Below are positions 17,161-25,752 of a stretch of DNA of 64,000 nt, in pieces. The translations under genes and the position numbers were made by a program. The notes below the pieces were generated by a model. It made no database searches. It was not told the DNA's origin and saw nothing but the letters and a program-made list of their open reading frames with translations. This DNA comes from an uncultured Peptoniphilus sp. (GTDB lineage Bacteria; Bacillota; Clostridia; Tissierellales; Peptoniphilaceae). The stretch spans positions 1 to 64,000 of the forward strand of contig CABQNX010000003.1 of assembly GCA_902465645.1 (NCBI GenBank), read 5' to 3'. How positions within the stretch are numbered: position 1 is the stretch's first letter; every line of letters starts with the position of its first letter.

Positions 17161-17322
17161 ATGAAAAAATACGAATGTACACTTTGTGGATACATCTATG
17201 ATCCTGAAGTAGGCGACGAAGATAACGGCGTTAAAGCTGGTACTGCATTTGCTGATCTACCTGAAGATTGGGTTTGCCCTCTTTGTGGAGCAGAAAAATC
17301 AGACTTCGAACCTGTTGAATAA
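17161..17322 (+). CDS. Rubredoxin
   Basis: A 53-residue one-electron carrier with a single Fe(Cys)4 site. The two ligand knuckles are [10 protein letters not shown] and [11 protein letters not shown]. The start is the ATG after AGGAGGAAGATAGAC; the earlier in-frame codon at 17110 is not supported. It is a single gene with its own terminator and is divergent from the anti-sigma-like gene. It fits oxygen or peroxide detoxification in an anaerobe. Confidence 0.97.
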   Translation: MKKYECTLCGYIYDPEVGDEDNGVKAGTAFADLPEDWVCPLCGAEKSDFEPVE

Positions 17323-17330
17323 TAATATTA

Positions 17331-17356
17331 AAGAAGGCTTAGGCCTTCTTTTTTTT
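17331..17356 (+). terminator. Terminator after rubredoxin
   Basis: An 8-bp AAGAAGGC/GCCTTCTT stem is followed by a run of T. Confidence 0.88.
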
Positions 17357-17382
17357 GTGTAATTTTTATAAATTTTAATTTT

Positions 17383-17483
17383 TTATCCACAATTTTCTTT
17401 TTTATCTACATTTGTAGATTAATATCCACTTTTTTATAAATAACTAGGAGATTTCTTCTCTAATTTCTTTTTATTTATCCACA
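17383..17483. promoter_or_regulatory. Cluster of DnaA-box-like sites
   Basis: Two perfect TTATCCACA sites (17383-17391 and 17475-17483) lie in the same direction within 101 bp. Between them are a one-mismatch TTATCTACA (17402-17410) and a poorer ATATCCACT (about 17422-17430). The sequence around them is very AT-rich and free of genes. No dnaA, dnaN or gene-direction switch is near, so a replication origin is not supported; a DnaA titration or regulatory site is possible. Confidence 0.5.
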
Positions 17484-17569
17484 ATTATATTTTTTTAATT
17501 TCCAAATAAAAAAGTCATGAGCCTTCTTTTATATAAAACTCATGACCTCTTTCTCATATTTATTTTTTC

Positions 17570-18679
17570 TTAATCAAGCTTCAGATAATCTATAAGAGCT
17601 CTTGTGGTATTTTCTAAATCTTCTAAAACTATATACTCTTCCTTTGTGTGGACCTTTTCCATTCCAACTCCAACTATAAGAGAGTTGAAGCCCTCTTCGG
17701 CGAAGAAGTTGGCATCAGATCCACCACCAATTATAACTTCTTTTGCATCTACTCCTACATTCTTGTAGGATTTTATAACTTCCTTTGCAAATTCCATATC
17801 ACTTGGAGCAAGAGCTGGATAGTCCAAAGTTTTTTCAAAATCAAAATCTTCTGTTAAGTCCCCCACAATTTTTTGATATTCATCTAAAATTTCTAAAACA
17901 TGGTCCTTGTCGTGTCCTCTTATCTCTCCAGAGAATTCAACATAATCTGGGACAACATTTTTTGGAAAATCAGAATTTATCTTAGATACATTTGCTGTTG
18001 TGAATTCATCAATCCTTAAATTCTTAAACTTAGAAATAGCTTTTGCTGCAAAAATAATAGCTGATATTCCCTTCTCTGGCTCAATACCTGCATGGGCAGA
18101 CTTGCCTCTTATCTTGAATTTATAAGAATAAGATGTAGGTGCCTTGTAGGCCACCTTGTCACAAGATCCTGCATTATCAACTACTATCATATTTTTGGCA
18201 GGGTTCATGTTCTTATAGACTTCCTCCCAATTTATATTCCTAGCACCAAGCATTCCCACTTCTTCTCCTGGTGTGAAAATTGCATAAATATCTCTGTGCT
18301 TGTGGTTCTTTGTCACAAGATAGTAGATTGAATATAGGATTGCTGCAAGACCACCCTTGTCGTCGCCACCAAGAGTTGTATTGCCATCAGTCCTCCAAAT
18401 CTCATCTTCTTTTATAATTTTTAAATCCTTATTGGATTCAATGACGTCCATGTGGGCCGAAAAAGTTACTCCCTCGCCCTGACCTTTAAACTTTGCAAAA
18501 ATTGTAGGAGCCTTGCCCCCATATTTATCTTGTGACTGGTCGAGATAGATTTCTCCACCAAGTTCTTTCACAAAATTTATTATATATTCTGCTACTTTCT
18601 CTTCTCCATAAGAAGGAGAGTGGATCAAAAGTAAGTCTTCAAAAATTTCTAAAAGTTTTTCTCTTTCAAAGTCCTTCAT
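17570..18679 (-). CDS. M20-family metallopeptidase (tripeptidase T-like)
   Basis: A 369-residue dinuclear-zinc aminopeptidase or dipeptidase. Ligand motifs are FSAHMDVIESN (about residue 72), LGGDDKGGLAAILYS (about 103) and TPGEEVGMLGA (about 136), with the lid-domain RGKSAHAGIEPEKG. The closest type is the peptidase T-like group, but substrates cannot be read off. It follows two membrane genes of a DUF5058 cluster by 8 bp, so it probably processes whatever they import. Confidence 0.88.
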   Translation of the reverse strand: MKDFEREKLLEIFEDLLLIHSPSYGEEKVAEYIINFVKELGGEIYLDQSQDKYGGKAPTIFAKFKGQGEGVTFSAHMDVIESNKDLKIIKEDEIWRTDGNTTLGGDDKGGLAAILYSIYYLVTKNHKHRDIYAIFTPGEEVGMLGARNINWEEVYKNMNPAKNMIVVDNAGSCDKVAYKAPTSYSYKFKIRGKSAHAGIEPEKGISAIIFAAKAISKFKNLRIDEFTTANVSKINSDFPKNVVPDYVEFSGEIRGHDKDHVLEILDEYQKIVGDLTEDFDFEKTLDYPALAPSDMEFAKEVIKSYKNVGVDAKEVIIGGGSDANFFAEEGFNSLIVGVGMEKVHTKEEYIVLEDLENTTRALIDYLKLD

Positions 18680-18687
18680 ATTTCCTC

Positions 18688-19356
18688 CTATGAGTTCTTA
18701 TTGATAGTTTCCAGTTGTGTTTTTGCAAAGTAAATTGATGAGAAAACTGTAACAAGAGTTATTAAAAAAGTTGCATTAAAAGGTATTAGAGCAACAATCT
18801 TTGACATAACAAAGGCAACAACTAAGGCAAAAACTCCTGTCTCAAAAGATTTGACAGAAAATTGTGCAAAGATTCCTCCATAAAGTGCTGGAATTATAAG
18901 AGTTAAAACTTCTTTGACGTGGTCTGGCAAGTTCACAATTACTGTTTGAGCAAAAATAGTTGATATAATTACAAAAAATGTCGCAACATAAATTGAAACT
19001 GCAATGCCAATTGTTCCCATCATTGAACCTTCATCTGTACCTTGCTTGTAGCCTGAACCAGAAATTGCTGATACTGCCGCAGGAATTTTTAAATTTACAC
19101 TGTTTCCTGATAGGGTTGACATGTATAGACCTGCTGCTCCGATGATTGGGTAGTTGGCAATTGGTTCTGAAAAGTAAAAGGCTCCTGATACAGACATTTG
19201 TGAAATTGCACCTGCTATTATGGCTGCTAGACCTGGATTATATCCATAATAAAAAGTCATAAGCATTGGTGGAAGAAGTACAGCAATCATGCCAAGTGCC
19301 ATTGTAAGTCTTCCAAACTTGTGAATTGATTGAGAAAATTTTTCGTAAGCTGTCAT
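18688..19356 (-). CDS. Multi-pass membrane protein of the DUF5058 cluster
   Basis: A 222-residue protein with five to six hydrophobic segments and glycine/alanine-rich turns (AAIIAGAISQMSVSGAF). It carries a short polar loop SGSGYKQGTDEGSMM. No transporter family is certain. It lies 10 bp after the DUF5058 gene and 8 bp before the M20 peptidase. A two-subunit permease for peptides or amino-acid derivatives is the most likely role, inferred from context only. Confidence 0.65.
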   Translation of the reverse strand: MTAYEKFSQSIHKFGRLTMALGMIAVLLPPMLMTFYYGYNPGLAAIIAGAISQMSVSGAFYFSEPIANYPIIGAAGLYMSTLSGNSVNLKIPAAVSAISGSGYKQGTDEGSMMGTIGIAVSIYVATFFVIISTIFAQTVIVNLPDHVKEVLTLIIPALYGGIFAQFSVKSFETGVFALVVAFVMSKIVALIPFNATFLITLVTVFSSIYFAKTQLETINKNS

Positions 19357-19366
19357 TTTTTCCTCC

Positions 19367-20068
19367 TTAAAATATTAATTGAGATGCAATTGCACCAATA
19401 AACATTGCAAAAGTAAGTCCCCAGTCCTTTAACCAAGCGTACTTCTTGCCCAACTTTTGGCAGATAAACATAATTATGAAGCCAAATACAGTTGCAAAAG
19501 TAACCTTTGGATTTGTGTTTACCTTTGATAGGTTGTCCACACAAAAGTATGCAAAGGCTCCAAGCATGGCTCCCACAGAAACTGCAGGAAGAAGTGCCTT
19601 CCTACCACCAGTAAGAATGTGGTTTACAGATTCCATCTTGTGGCCAAAAACTATCATAAAGATTAACCAACCCATTACACCAAGAGCAGGTGTCCAAAGG
19701 GCATTGGCATAAACTGTTGGGTCCATTGTTGTAGCAAGTTCTGAACCCATTGCCTTGGCACCAAAGTTTGCAGCCATGGTTTCGTAATTTGTTCCACCAA
19801 TTACTGACATCCTAAGGGCTGTGACTGGTGCACCAAGAGTAACAATAAGTGCAAGTATGGATCCGCAAATACCAAGTGCTGGGCCAATAGATGAAACCGC
19901 CGCTGTCACTATTCCCTTTTTGATTTTCTTCTTATCCATGTTCATTTCCTTTGTAGCCTTTAGGGCCCTTCTCAAAAGATAAGTACCTTGGAAAAGAACT
20001 AAGATGATACCAACAGAACAAACCATATACATAAGTGGACTGTTGGCAAACTGCCATTGATCTTTCAT
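19367..20068 (-). CDS. DUF5058-family membrane protein
   Basis: A 233-residue, about seven-segment membrane protein that matches DUF5058 as I remember it (MYMVCSVGIILVLFQGTYLL, then SSIGPALGICGSILALIV). The ATG of MKDQWQF follows GGGAGGAATAATT; 44 extra upstream residues are in the promoter region and rejected. It is first of three genes with a second membrane protein and an M20 peptidase, which fits a peptide or amino-acid uptake unit. Substrate unknown. Confidence 0.75.
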   Translation of the reverse strand: MKDQWQFANSPLMYMVCSVGIILVLFQGTYLLRRALKATKEMNMDKKKIKKGIVTAAVSSIGPALGICGSILALIVTLGAPVTALRMSVIGGTNYETMAANFGAKAMGSELATTMDPTVYANALWTPALGVMGWLIFMIVFGHKMESVNHILTGGRKALLPAVSVGAMLGAFAYFCVDNLSKVNTNPKVTFATVFGFIIMFICQKLGKKYAWLKDWGLTFAMFIGAIASQLIF

Positions 20069-20102
20069 AATTATTCCTCCCTTTTTTGAATAAATTATCG
20101 AC

Positions 20103-20131
20103 AGTATAACACAATACTTTTTCTCTGTAAA
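20103..20131 (-). promoter_or_regulatory. Promoter of the DUF5058 operon
   Basis: On the minus strand TTTACA (20126-20131), a 17-bp spacer and TATACT (20103-20108). A repeated AAGTATTGT motif occurs in the spacer and again about 31 bp upstream, a possible regulator site. Confidence 0.7.
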
Positions 20132-20166
20132 CCTATACTTAAATACAATACTTGTGAAAAGTATAC

Positions 20167-20196
20167 AAAAAAAGACTCCGTAAAACGAAGTCTTTA
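20167..20196 (-). terminator. Terminator after ppk2
   Basis: A 10-bp AAAGACTYCG-type stem (20171-20180 with 20186-20195) precedes a T run on the minus strand. Confidence 0.85.
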
Positions 20197-20252
20197 TCAT
20201 GCTTTGATAGGTTTTTATAAAGTTTTCCAGGAAAATCTTTTTAATTAATTTT

Positions 20253-21113
20253 TTAATTTTCTTCCAATATTTTTTTCCACTTGTCCAAACTTTCTAATTC
20301 TTCTTTTGAAAGTTCAGGATACTTAGGATCCATTTCCTTTAACTTTTCTAAGATAACTTCTGAGACAAGATATCTTGAGAACCACTTCCTGTCTGCTGGC
20401 ACAATATACCAAGGAGCAATTTTGGTAGAAGTGTTAATGAGCATATCTTCATAGGCCTTCATGTAATCATCAAAATACTTCCTCTCTGTTATGTCTGAAG
20501 ATGCAAATTTCCAATTTTTTTCTGGTCTTTCAATTCTCTCCATAAGTCTTTCTTTTTGCTCTTCTTTAGAAACATGGAGGAAAAATTTTACAATTTTTAT
20601 TCCATTATTTGAAAGATACTCTTCAAAATTATTTATTTCTTCAAATCTTTTTTCCCATATATCCTTAGTAACTAAGTTTTTTGGGAAGGGTTGATCTAGG
20701 ACTAAATTGTGAACTCTTGATACAAGAACATCTTCATAATGACTCCTGTTAAATATGCCAATCTCTCCACGAGGAGGTAGGTCTTTTGCCACCCTCCAAA
20801 GATAATCGTGGTCCAAATCATTTTCACTTGGTTTTTTAAAAGAAACAACTTTTGTGCCCTGTGGATTTACTCCAGTCATTATATTTTTTATTAGAGAATC
20901 CTTGCCAGCAGCATCCATAGCTTGAAGAACAATTAAAAGTGATTGATTGTTTTCAGCATAAAGTTTTTCTTGATACTCGCGCATTTTTATAATATTGGCA
21001 GGTATCAATGTATCTTTTACTTCATCTTTTTCAAGTTTTCCATTGTATGAAGTTGGAACATCATATAAGTTTAGCTTTTTCTTTTCTTTAACTAAATATT
21101 TTTCGGTTTTCAT
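20253..21113 (-). CDS. ppk2: PPK2-family polyphosphate:nucleotide phosphotransferase
   Basis: Transfers phosphate from polyphosphate to nucleoside mono- or diphosphates. The 286-residue protein has Walker A AMDAAGKDSLIKN (about residue 67), Walker B-like FNRSHYEDVL (about 123) and the lid RPEKNWKFASSDITER. It starts with ATG overlapping the stop of the upstream hydrolase gene (TAATG). Whether it favours AMP or ADP cannot be decided by eye. Confidence 0.93.
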   Translation of the reverse strand: MKTEKYLVKEKKKLNLYDVPTSYNGKLEKDEVKDTLIPANIIKMREYQEKLYAENNQSLLIVLQAMDAAGKDSLIKNIMTGVNPQGTKVVSFKKPSENDLDHDYLWRVAKDLPPRGEIGIFNRSHYEDVLVSRVHNLVLDQPFPKNLVTKDIWEKRFEEINNFEEYLSNNGIKIVKFFLHVSKEEQKERLMERIERPEKNWKFASSDITERKYFDDYMKAYEDMLINTSTKIAPWYIVPADRKWFSRYLVSEVILEKLKEMDPKYPELSKEELESLDKWKKILEEN

Positions 21114-21886
21114 TAAAATTTACCCACTTCCTTAGAAAAATTAATTGCTTCTTCCAGCATTTGAGTTGTTATTTGGTGGTAAGTCATGTCAAAAAGTTTA
21201 AAGCCCAAAAGTTTTTTGTCCTCATAAACTTTTTCAATTTCCTTGACAAAGGACTCCTGGCCAGCTGGGTCGATTATATCATCGTTTCTTCCGTTAAAGA
21301 GAACAATAGGCCTATCCTTAAAGGCTTCTGGACTATCCATTGGGTTCATGTCTAGGAAGAATTCGTTAATCCTAAATTCTCTCTCGTCTATATTGTCCTT
21401 ATTTTTAAGTTCATTGACACCACGCACAAGCTCTTCCCAATTGTTTATCCCGTTAAAGACAAAGGCCATCTTGAGGTCTTTCTTAAAGGCATAAAGGCCT
21501 CCAGCAGTAATGGCACCCATGGAGTGACCTCCCACTGCGATTTCATTTCCTGGATAATTTTTTTCAATGTAGTTAAAGATAGAAGGAGCTTCCTCGATGT
21601 TGTGCATAATTACCTTTAAAATATATTTGCCCTCAACAGCCTGGTCTTCGTGGTCAATCGTTTCTACGTTTCTATCACCATGGTATCTAGCTTCTGGCAG
21701 GACGACCCTGTAGCCATAGGCTGCAAAAATATTTCCCCTAAAGATTTGACTTTCATTGTCTGATCCCCAGCCGTGATAAAAAACTAAGGTCTTATTAGTC
21801 TCTTCTTTTGGCTCAATTATCACTGCAGGGACTTGACCTATCATGACTTCTTTTATATCTGAATAACTTGTCTTTAAATACTCCAT
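21113..21886 (-). CDS. Alpha/beta hydrolase
   Basis: A 257-residue alpha/beta-fold hydrolase. It has the oxyanion-hole strand LVFYHGWGSDNES, the nucleophile elbow GGHSMGAITAGG (Ser about residue 122), an acidic residue in FNGRNDDIIDPAG and a terminal histidine in MTYHQITTQM. It resembles small prolyl-oligopeptidase-like esterases. No signal peptide. It is coupled to ppk2 by a TAATG overlap, although the functional link is unclear. Confidence 0.85.
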   Translation of the reverse strand: MEYLKTSYSDIKEVMIGQVPAVIIEPKEETNKTLVFYHGWGSDNESQIFRGNIFAAYGYRVVLPEARYHGDRNVETIDHEDQAVEGKYILKVIMHNIEEAPSIFNYIEKNYPGNEIAVGGHSMGAITAGGLYAFKKDLKMAFVFNGINNWEELVRGVNELKNKDNIDEREFRINEFFLDMNPMDSPEAFKDRPIVLFNGRNDDIIDPAGQESFVKEIEKVYEDKKLLGFKLFDMTYHQITTQMLEEAINFSKEVGKF

Positions 21887-21985
21887 AATTCACCTCTCTT
21901 CCATTATAGCAAAGAAAAGAAAAAATTTTAGAGACTTACTTTCATTTTATTTTTTAGGATTTATTAATCCTCTATTTTAAATAAT

Positions 21986-22183
21986 AAAATTTTATGAACT
22001 CCTAATTTTTTGTGACTTCTCATTTTATTATGACCTAATAATTTTTTATAGCTTTATATTTTTTTAAGACTTCTTATTTTATTAAGACCTAAGAAATATT
22101 TGTGACTTCACAGTTTTTTATGAACTTGAAATTTCTTATAACTTTACAAATTTTTATAATCTTATACTTTATTACAAAGTCAA
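21986..22183. repeat. Eleven-unit degenerate 18-bp tandem repeat
   Basis: This gene-free stretch (21887-22254) holds eleven head-to-tail units of exactly 18 bp, starting at 21986, 22004, 22022 and so on to 22166. The approximate consensus is AATTTTTTATGACTTCTT. Units 2, 3, 5, 6 and 7 keep the core TGACTTC, TGACCTA or AGACTTC at the same phase; units 9-11 are the most decayed. The period is strict, but all frames contain stops, so it is not a live coding repeat. Function unknown. Confidence 0.8.
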
Positions 22184-22216
22184 TTTTTTTATAAGAATAC
22201 AAAAAATTTGGACAAA

Positions 22217-22244
22217 GAAAAAAGCAAGGAATAGTTTCCCTGCT
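22217..22244 (-). terminator. Terminator after ung
   Basis: A 9-bp stem AGCAGGGAA/TTCCTTGCT (one wobble) with a 4-nt loop and then TTTTTT on the minus strand. Confidence 0.85.
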
Positions 22245-22254
22245 TAAATCTTTA

Positions 22255-22926
22255 TTATTTTATTTCCCAAGTTGGTGGTGTCACTCCATTTTCTTTTAAA
22301 AATTCATTGGCTCTTGAGAAGGGCTTTGATCCAAAAAATCCCCTCGATGCAGAAAGTGGAGATGGGTGAACTCCTTCAATGATGAGGTGGTTGCCAGGTT
22401 TTATAAACTTCTTGCGGGCCTTGGCGTGATTGCCCCATAGTATAAAAACTACTGGGTCTTCTTTTTCGCTAATTTTTTCTATGACTGCGTTGGTGAAAAT
22501 CTCCCATCCAATCTTTGAGTGGCTCATGGGTTGGTGGGCCCTAACAGTTAGGGTGGTGTTTAAAAGCATTATACCTTGGTCTGCCCAGGACTTTAAGTAA
22601 CCTGTTTGTGGGATTTCTATTCCCAAGTCAGAATTTAGTTCCTTGTAAATATTTCTAAGTGAGGGTGGAATTGCCACACCTTCCTTGACAGAAAAGGCAA
22701 GTCCGTGAGCCTGGCCCACATTGTGGTAGGGGTCTTGTCCAAGGATCAAAACCTTTAGGTCCTTGTAAGAAGTGTAGTGAAAGGCATTAAAAATATCTTG
22801 AGCCTTTGGAAATATTTCATAATTTTTATATTCTTCAATTAAAAGTTTTCTAAGATCCTTGTAGTAGTCCTTTTGAAACTCTTCTTCCAAAATTTCTTGC
22901 CAATCATTTTTTAAAATTTCCTTCAC
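22255..22926 (-). CDS. ung: Uracil-DNA glycosylase
   Basis: Removes uracil from DNA. The 223-residue protein has the catalytic GQDPYHNVGQAHGLAFSV (about residue 60), LLNTTLTVRAHQPMSH and the HPSPLSASRGFFG leucine loop. The start is a GTG (MKEILKNDW) eight bases after AGGAGG; the eight residues upstream come from the ribosome site itself. It is the last gene of the trk operon, overlapping trkA's end region by a few bases without obvious functional logic. Confidence 0.95.
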   Translation of the reverse strand: MKEILKNDWQEILEEEFQKDYYKDLRKLLIEEYKNYEIFPKAQDIFNAFHYTSYKDLKVLILGQDPYHNVGQAHGLAFSVKEGVAIPPSLRNIYKELNSDLGIEIPQTGYLKSWADQGIMLLNTTLTVRAHQPMSHSKIGWEIFTNAVIEKISEKEDPVVFILWGNHAKARKKFIKPGNHLIIEGVHPSPLSASRGFFGSKPFSRANEFLKENGVTPPTWEIK

Positions 22927-22930
22927 AAAA

Positions 22931-24298
22931 TCACCTCCTGAAGAAGTCAAAGATACTCTTCTTTAGACTTGGGTCGATTAACTCTTCAAGTTCCTTCCTA
23001 CTTTCATTAGTAGAGAAGATAACGAGCCTGTCGCCCTTTTCAATTTTCGTATTTCCCCTTGGTATAACTGCTGAGTTGTCGTATCTGATTATCCCACCAA
23101 TAATAATTTCCTTATGGAGATTGATTTCAGAAAGCTTCTTGCCAATGTAGACAAAGTCATCTGGAATTTTTATTTCATAAACTTGGGCCTTGCCGCCAAA
23201 CATATAGTTGATCGAAACCTTCATGTCAGTGTTTATTGCCTTGATGATTTCGTTGGCAACAATGACCTTTGGATCAATGACCCTATAAATTCCAAGGCTC
23301 TCCAAGATTGTGTCGTAGTTATTGTCCTTTTGAATGATAATATTTTTTGCAATCCCATGACTTCTTGCAAGTAGTCCAAGGACTATATTTAATTCATCAG
23401 AGTCTGTCATAGATATGAAGACCCCATCCTTAGAAATGGCTTCTTCCTTAAAAATTTTGTCGTTTTTAAGTTTTTTATTAACTACAAAGGCCCTGTTAAT
23501 ATTCCTTCTGTAGTTCTCAAATTTTTCCCTATCAGGTTCAAGAATTTTTAAATTTATATTTTCAAGATTTGAAATAATCCTGTTGAAGTTGTAGTCGCCT
23601 GATGCAATTACAACCTCTCTCTCTTCTTCCCTTTCCTTGATTTCAAAGTGGGATTGTTTGAAGTTTCTTATATCAAAGGAAAGGCCCATAAGGTAGATAT
23701 AGTCACCAGACTTTAGGACAGTTTCTCCGTCGGGAACAATTAGGTCTCCCTCTCTTAGAATCCCAACAACAAGAATTGTGGAAAGAGACCCAATATCCTT
23801 TATCTTTTGGTTTTCAAATTCCTCGTCCATGTCAATGTAGTGGCCTGTGACTTCTATCTTGCCCTTGCCAAAATAGTCTGCCTCATAATATTCTGTAGAC
23901 CCAATTAGTTTTGTCACAAGTTTTGCAGTTTCAAGGCTTAAGTTAAATACATTTACAATATTTGGAAGAGAATTTTTTATAATTCCTATTTCAGAAATAT
24001 TTTCCATTTCATCGAGACGGAGAATTATTTTTACATCTAGTCCCTTAAAGATTGATGCCATTATTAGGTTAGTCTTGTCGCTATCTGTTGCTATAATGGC
24101 GTAGTCGTACTTATTAAGGTCATGGTTAATGACAAATTCTTCTTCCAAGACGTCTGCCCTTATTTTATTTACACTATCTGTAATCTCTTCAAAGTTTTTT
24201 TCGTCCCTATCCACTAGGTCAACTTCATATTTTTCAAGACTCAAGGCCTTGGCAATAGTTGAACCAACCTTTCCAGAACCTATAATTAAAATCTTCAT
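22931..24298 (-). CDS. trkA: Trk potassium uptake regulator TrkA (copy 1)
   Basis: A cytoplasmic RCK gating subunit of the TrkH channel. The 455 residues comprise two RCK_N/RCK_C pairs. The first Rossmann fold is intact (IIGSGKVGSTIAKALS and a terminal acid in VDRDEKNFEEI). The second half lacks a clear GxGxxG motif (EVVIASGDYNFNRII), so it probably does not bind NAD. It overlaps trkH by 1 bp (TAATG). Confidence 0.9.
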   Translation of the reverse strand: MKILIIGSGKVGSTIAKALSLEKYEVDLVDRDEKNFEEITDSVNKIRADVLEEEFVINHDLNKYDYAIIATDSDKTNLIMASIFKGLDVKIILRLDEMENISEIGIIKNSLPNIVNVFNLSLETAKLVTKLIGSTEYYEADYFGKGKIEVTGHYIDMDEEFENQKIKDIGSLSTILVVGILREGDLIVPDGETVLKSGDYIYLMGLSFDIRNFKQSHFEIKEREEEREVVIASGDYNFNRIISNLENINLKILEPDREKFENYRRNINRAFVVNKKLKNDKIFKEEAISKDGVFISMTDSDELNIVLGLLARSHGIAKNIIIQKDNNYDTILESLGIYRVIDPKVIVANEIIKAINTDMKVSINYMFGGKAQVYEIKIPDDFVYIGKKLSEINLHKEIIIGGIIRYDNSAVIPRGNTKIEKGDRLVIFSTNESRKELEELIDPSLKKSIFDFFRR

Positions 24299-25752
24299 TA
24301 TAACTTAATAATTTCCTTTCTATGTCTTCCTCTTGTGAAAAGTGCCATTATTGTAAAGAATTCAAGTCTACCTAAAAGCATAAGGACACTGAAGTAGAGT
24401 TTGAAAAAGTCGCTATAAAAATAAAAGTTTTTCGTAGGACCTATGTCACCAAAACCTGGACCAACGTTGGATAAAGTTGTAGCAACTGAAGAAAATCCTG
24501 TTATTACATCTACTCCAGAAAGGGTAACAAGTCCTGTTGATAAGACCGCTATCACAAAGTAAGTTCCCAGATAAGCATTTATACTTAGGACCACCTCATC
24601 AGACAAGGACTTCCCATCTGACATAACTGGAAGGACTGCCTTTGGGTGAGTTGCCCTTTTCATTTCTCTCTTTATTAATTTTAAAAGAATTGAAATCCTC
24701 ACTATTTTAATCCCACCGCCAGTGGAGCCTGCACAACCACCGAAGAGCATTAGGATTAACAAAATGAATTTTGAAAAACTTGGCCAAAGGTCATAATCTG
24801 CATTGGCAAAACCAGATGTAGATGAAATTGATGTCACTTGGAAAGCTGAATCCCTAAAGGCCATAAAAAGTGATGGATAACCCTTAGAGTATAGGTCTAG
24901 GGTTATTAGGGCAATGGGTCCTATGATTATACAAATCCAAAGTTTTAATTCATCATTTTGTAGAACTTCCTTAAACTTCTTTTTAGAAAGAAGGGCATAA
25001 ATAGCAAAGTTTGTGGAACTCAAAAACATGAAGATTGCCAGGATAAAATGTACCGAGTTGCCTTCATAAGACATGAGTGAATCGTTGTAGGATGAAAATC
25101 CACCAGTACCTAGAACACCAAAAGTGTGAACTAGGGAATCAAAGACTGGCATGCCAGCAAGCTTTAGGCAAATAAATAATATCAAGGTTAAAATTAAATA
25201 AATTATATATAGCCTCTTAGAGGATTGTGAAATCCTTGACTCTATTTTTCCAGCAACTGGTCCTGGTGATTCTGCCTTAAAAATTTGGAAGGCCCCAACT
25301 CCAAGCTTTGGGAGAAGCCCCACAGTGAAGACCAAGATTCCCATACCACCTATCCAGTGGGTGATGGACCTCCAAAGAATAACTGACCTTGGGAAGGACT
25401 CTATACCAGAGATAACTGAAGCTCCAGTAGTTGTAAAACCAGATACAATTTCAAAAAAGGAATCAACGTAAGTCATACCTGCAGAAATCCAAAGTGGAAG
25501 TGCACCAACAATGGAGACCAAGATCCAGGATGCAGTAACTGTTAAGATTCCATCTCTTGGTGACATGGAATTCTTTTTTATTTTTAAATTAATTAAAATT
25601 AATCCCAAAAAGACTGCTATAGCCATTGGGATTAAGAAGCCATAAGATGACCCATCTCTTTCAACTAAACTCAGGATAAGAGATGGAGCCATAAAGGCAG
25701 TTTCTATTAATAAAATATAGCCTAGTATTTTGGAAATAAGCTTATAGTTCAT
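24298..25752 (-). CDS. trkH: Trk potassium transporter membrane subunit TrkH
   Basis: A 484-residue potassium channel subunit with four M1-P-M2 repeats. Selectivity-filter-like segments read SGFTTTGASVI, TFGVLGTGGFSSYN, SSTSGFANADY and TLSNVGPGFGDIG. The sequence CAGSTGGGIKIVRI marks the intramembrane loop region. It lies between two trkA genes and overlaps both, so all three are translated together. Confidence 0.94.
   Translation of the reverse strand: MNYKLISKILGYILLIETAFMAPSLILSLVERDGSSYGFLIPMAIAVFLGLILINLKIKKNSMSPRDGILTVTASWILVSIVGALPLWISAGMTYVDSFFEIVSGFTTTGASVISGIESFPRSVILWRSITHWIGGMGILVFTVGLLPKLGVGAFQIFKAESPGPVAGKIESRISQSSKRLYIIYLILTLILFICLKLAGMPVFDSLVHTFGVLGTGGFSSYNDSLMSYEGNSVHFILAIFMFLSSTNFAIYALLSKKKFKEVLQNDELKLWICIIIGPIALITLDLYSKGYPSLFMAFRDSAFQVTSISSTSGFANADYDLWPSFSKFILLILMLFGGCAGSTGGGIKIVRISILLKLIKREMKRATHPKAVLPVMSDGKSLSDEVVLSINAYLGTYFVIAVLSTGLVTLSGVDVITGFSSVATTLSNVGPGFGDIGPTKNFYFYSDFFKLYFSVLMLLGRLEFFTIMALFTRGRHRKEIIKL

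Noticed and set aside
17383..17483. Chromosomal origin of replication
   Set aside because: There are DnaA-box-like sites but no dnaA, dnaN, rpmH or change in gene direction nearby.
21986..22183. CRISPR array
   Set aside because: Units are 18 bp, head to tail with no spacers, degenerate, and no cas genes are present.
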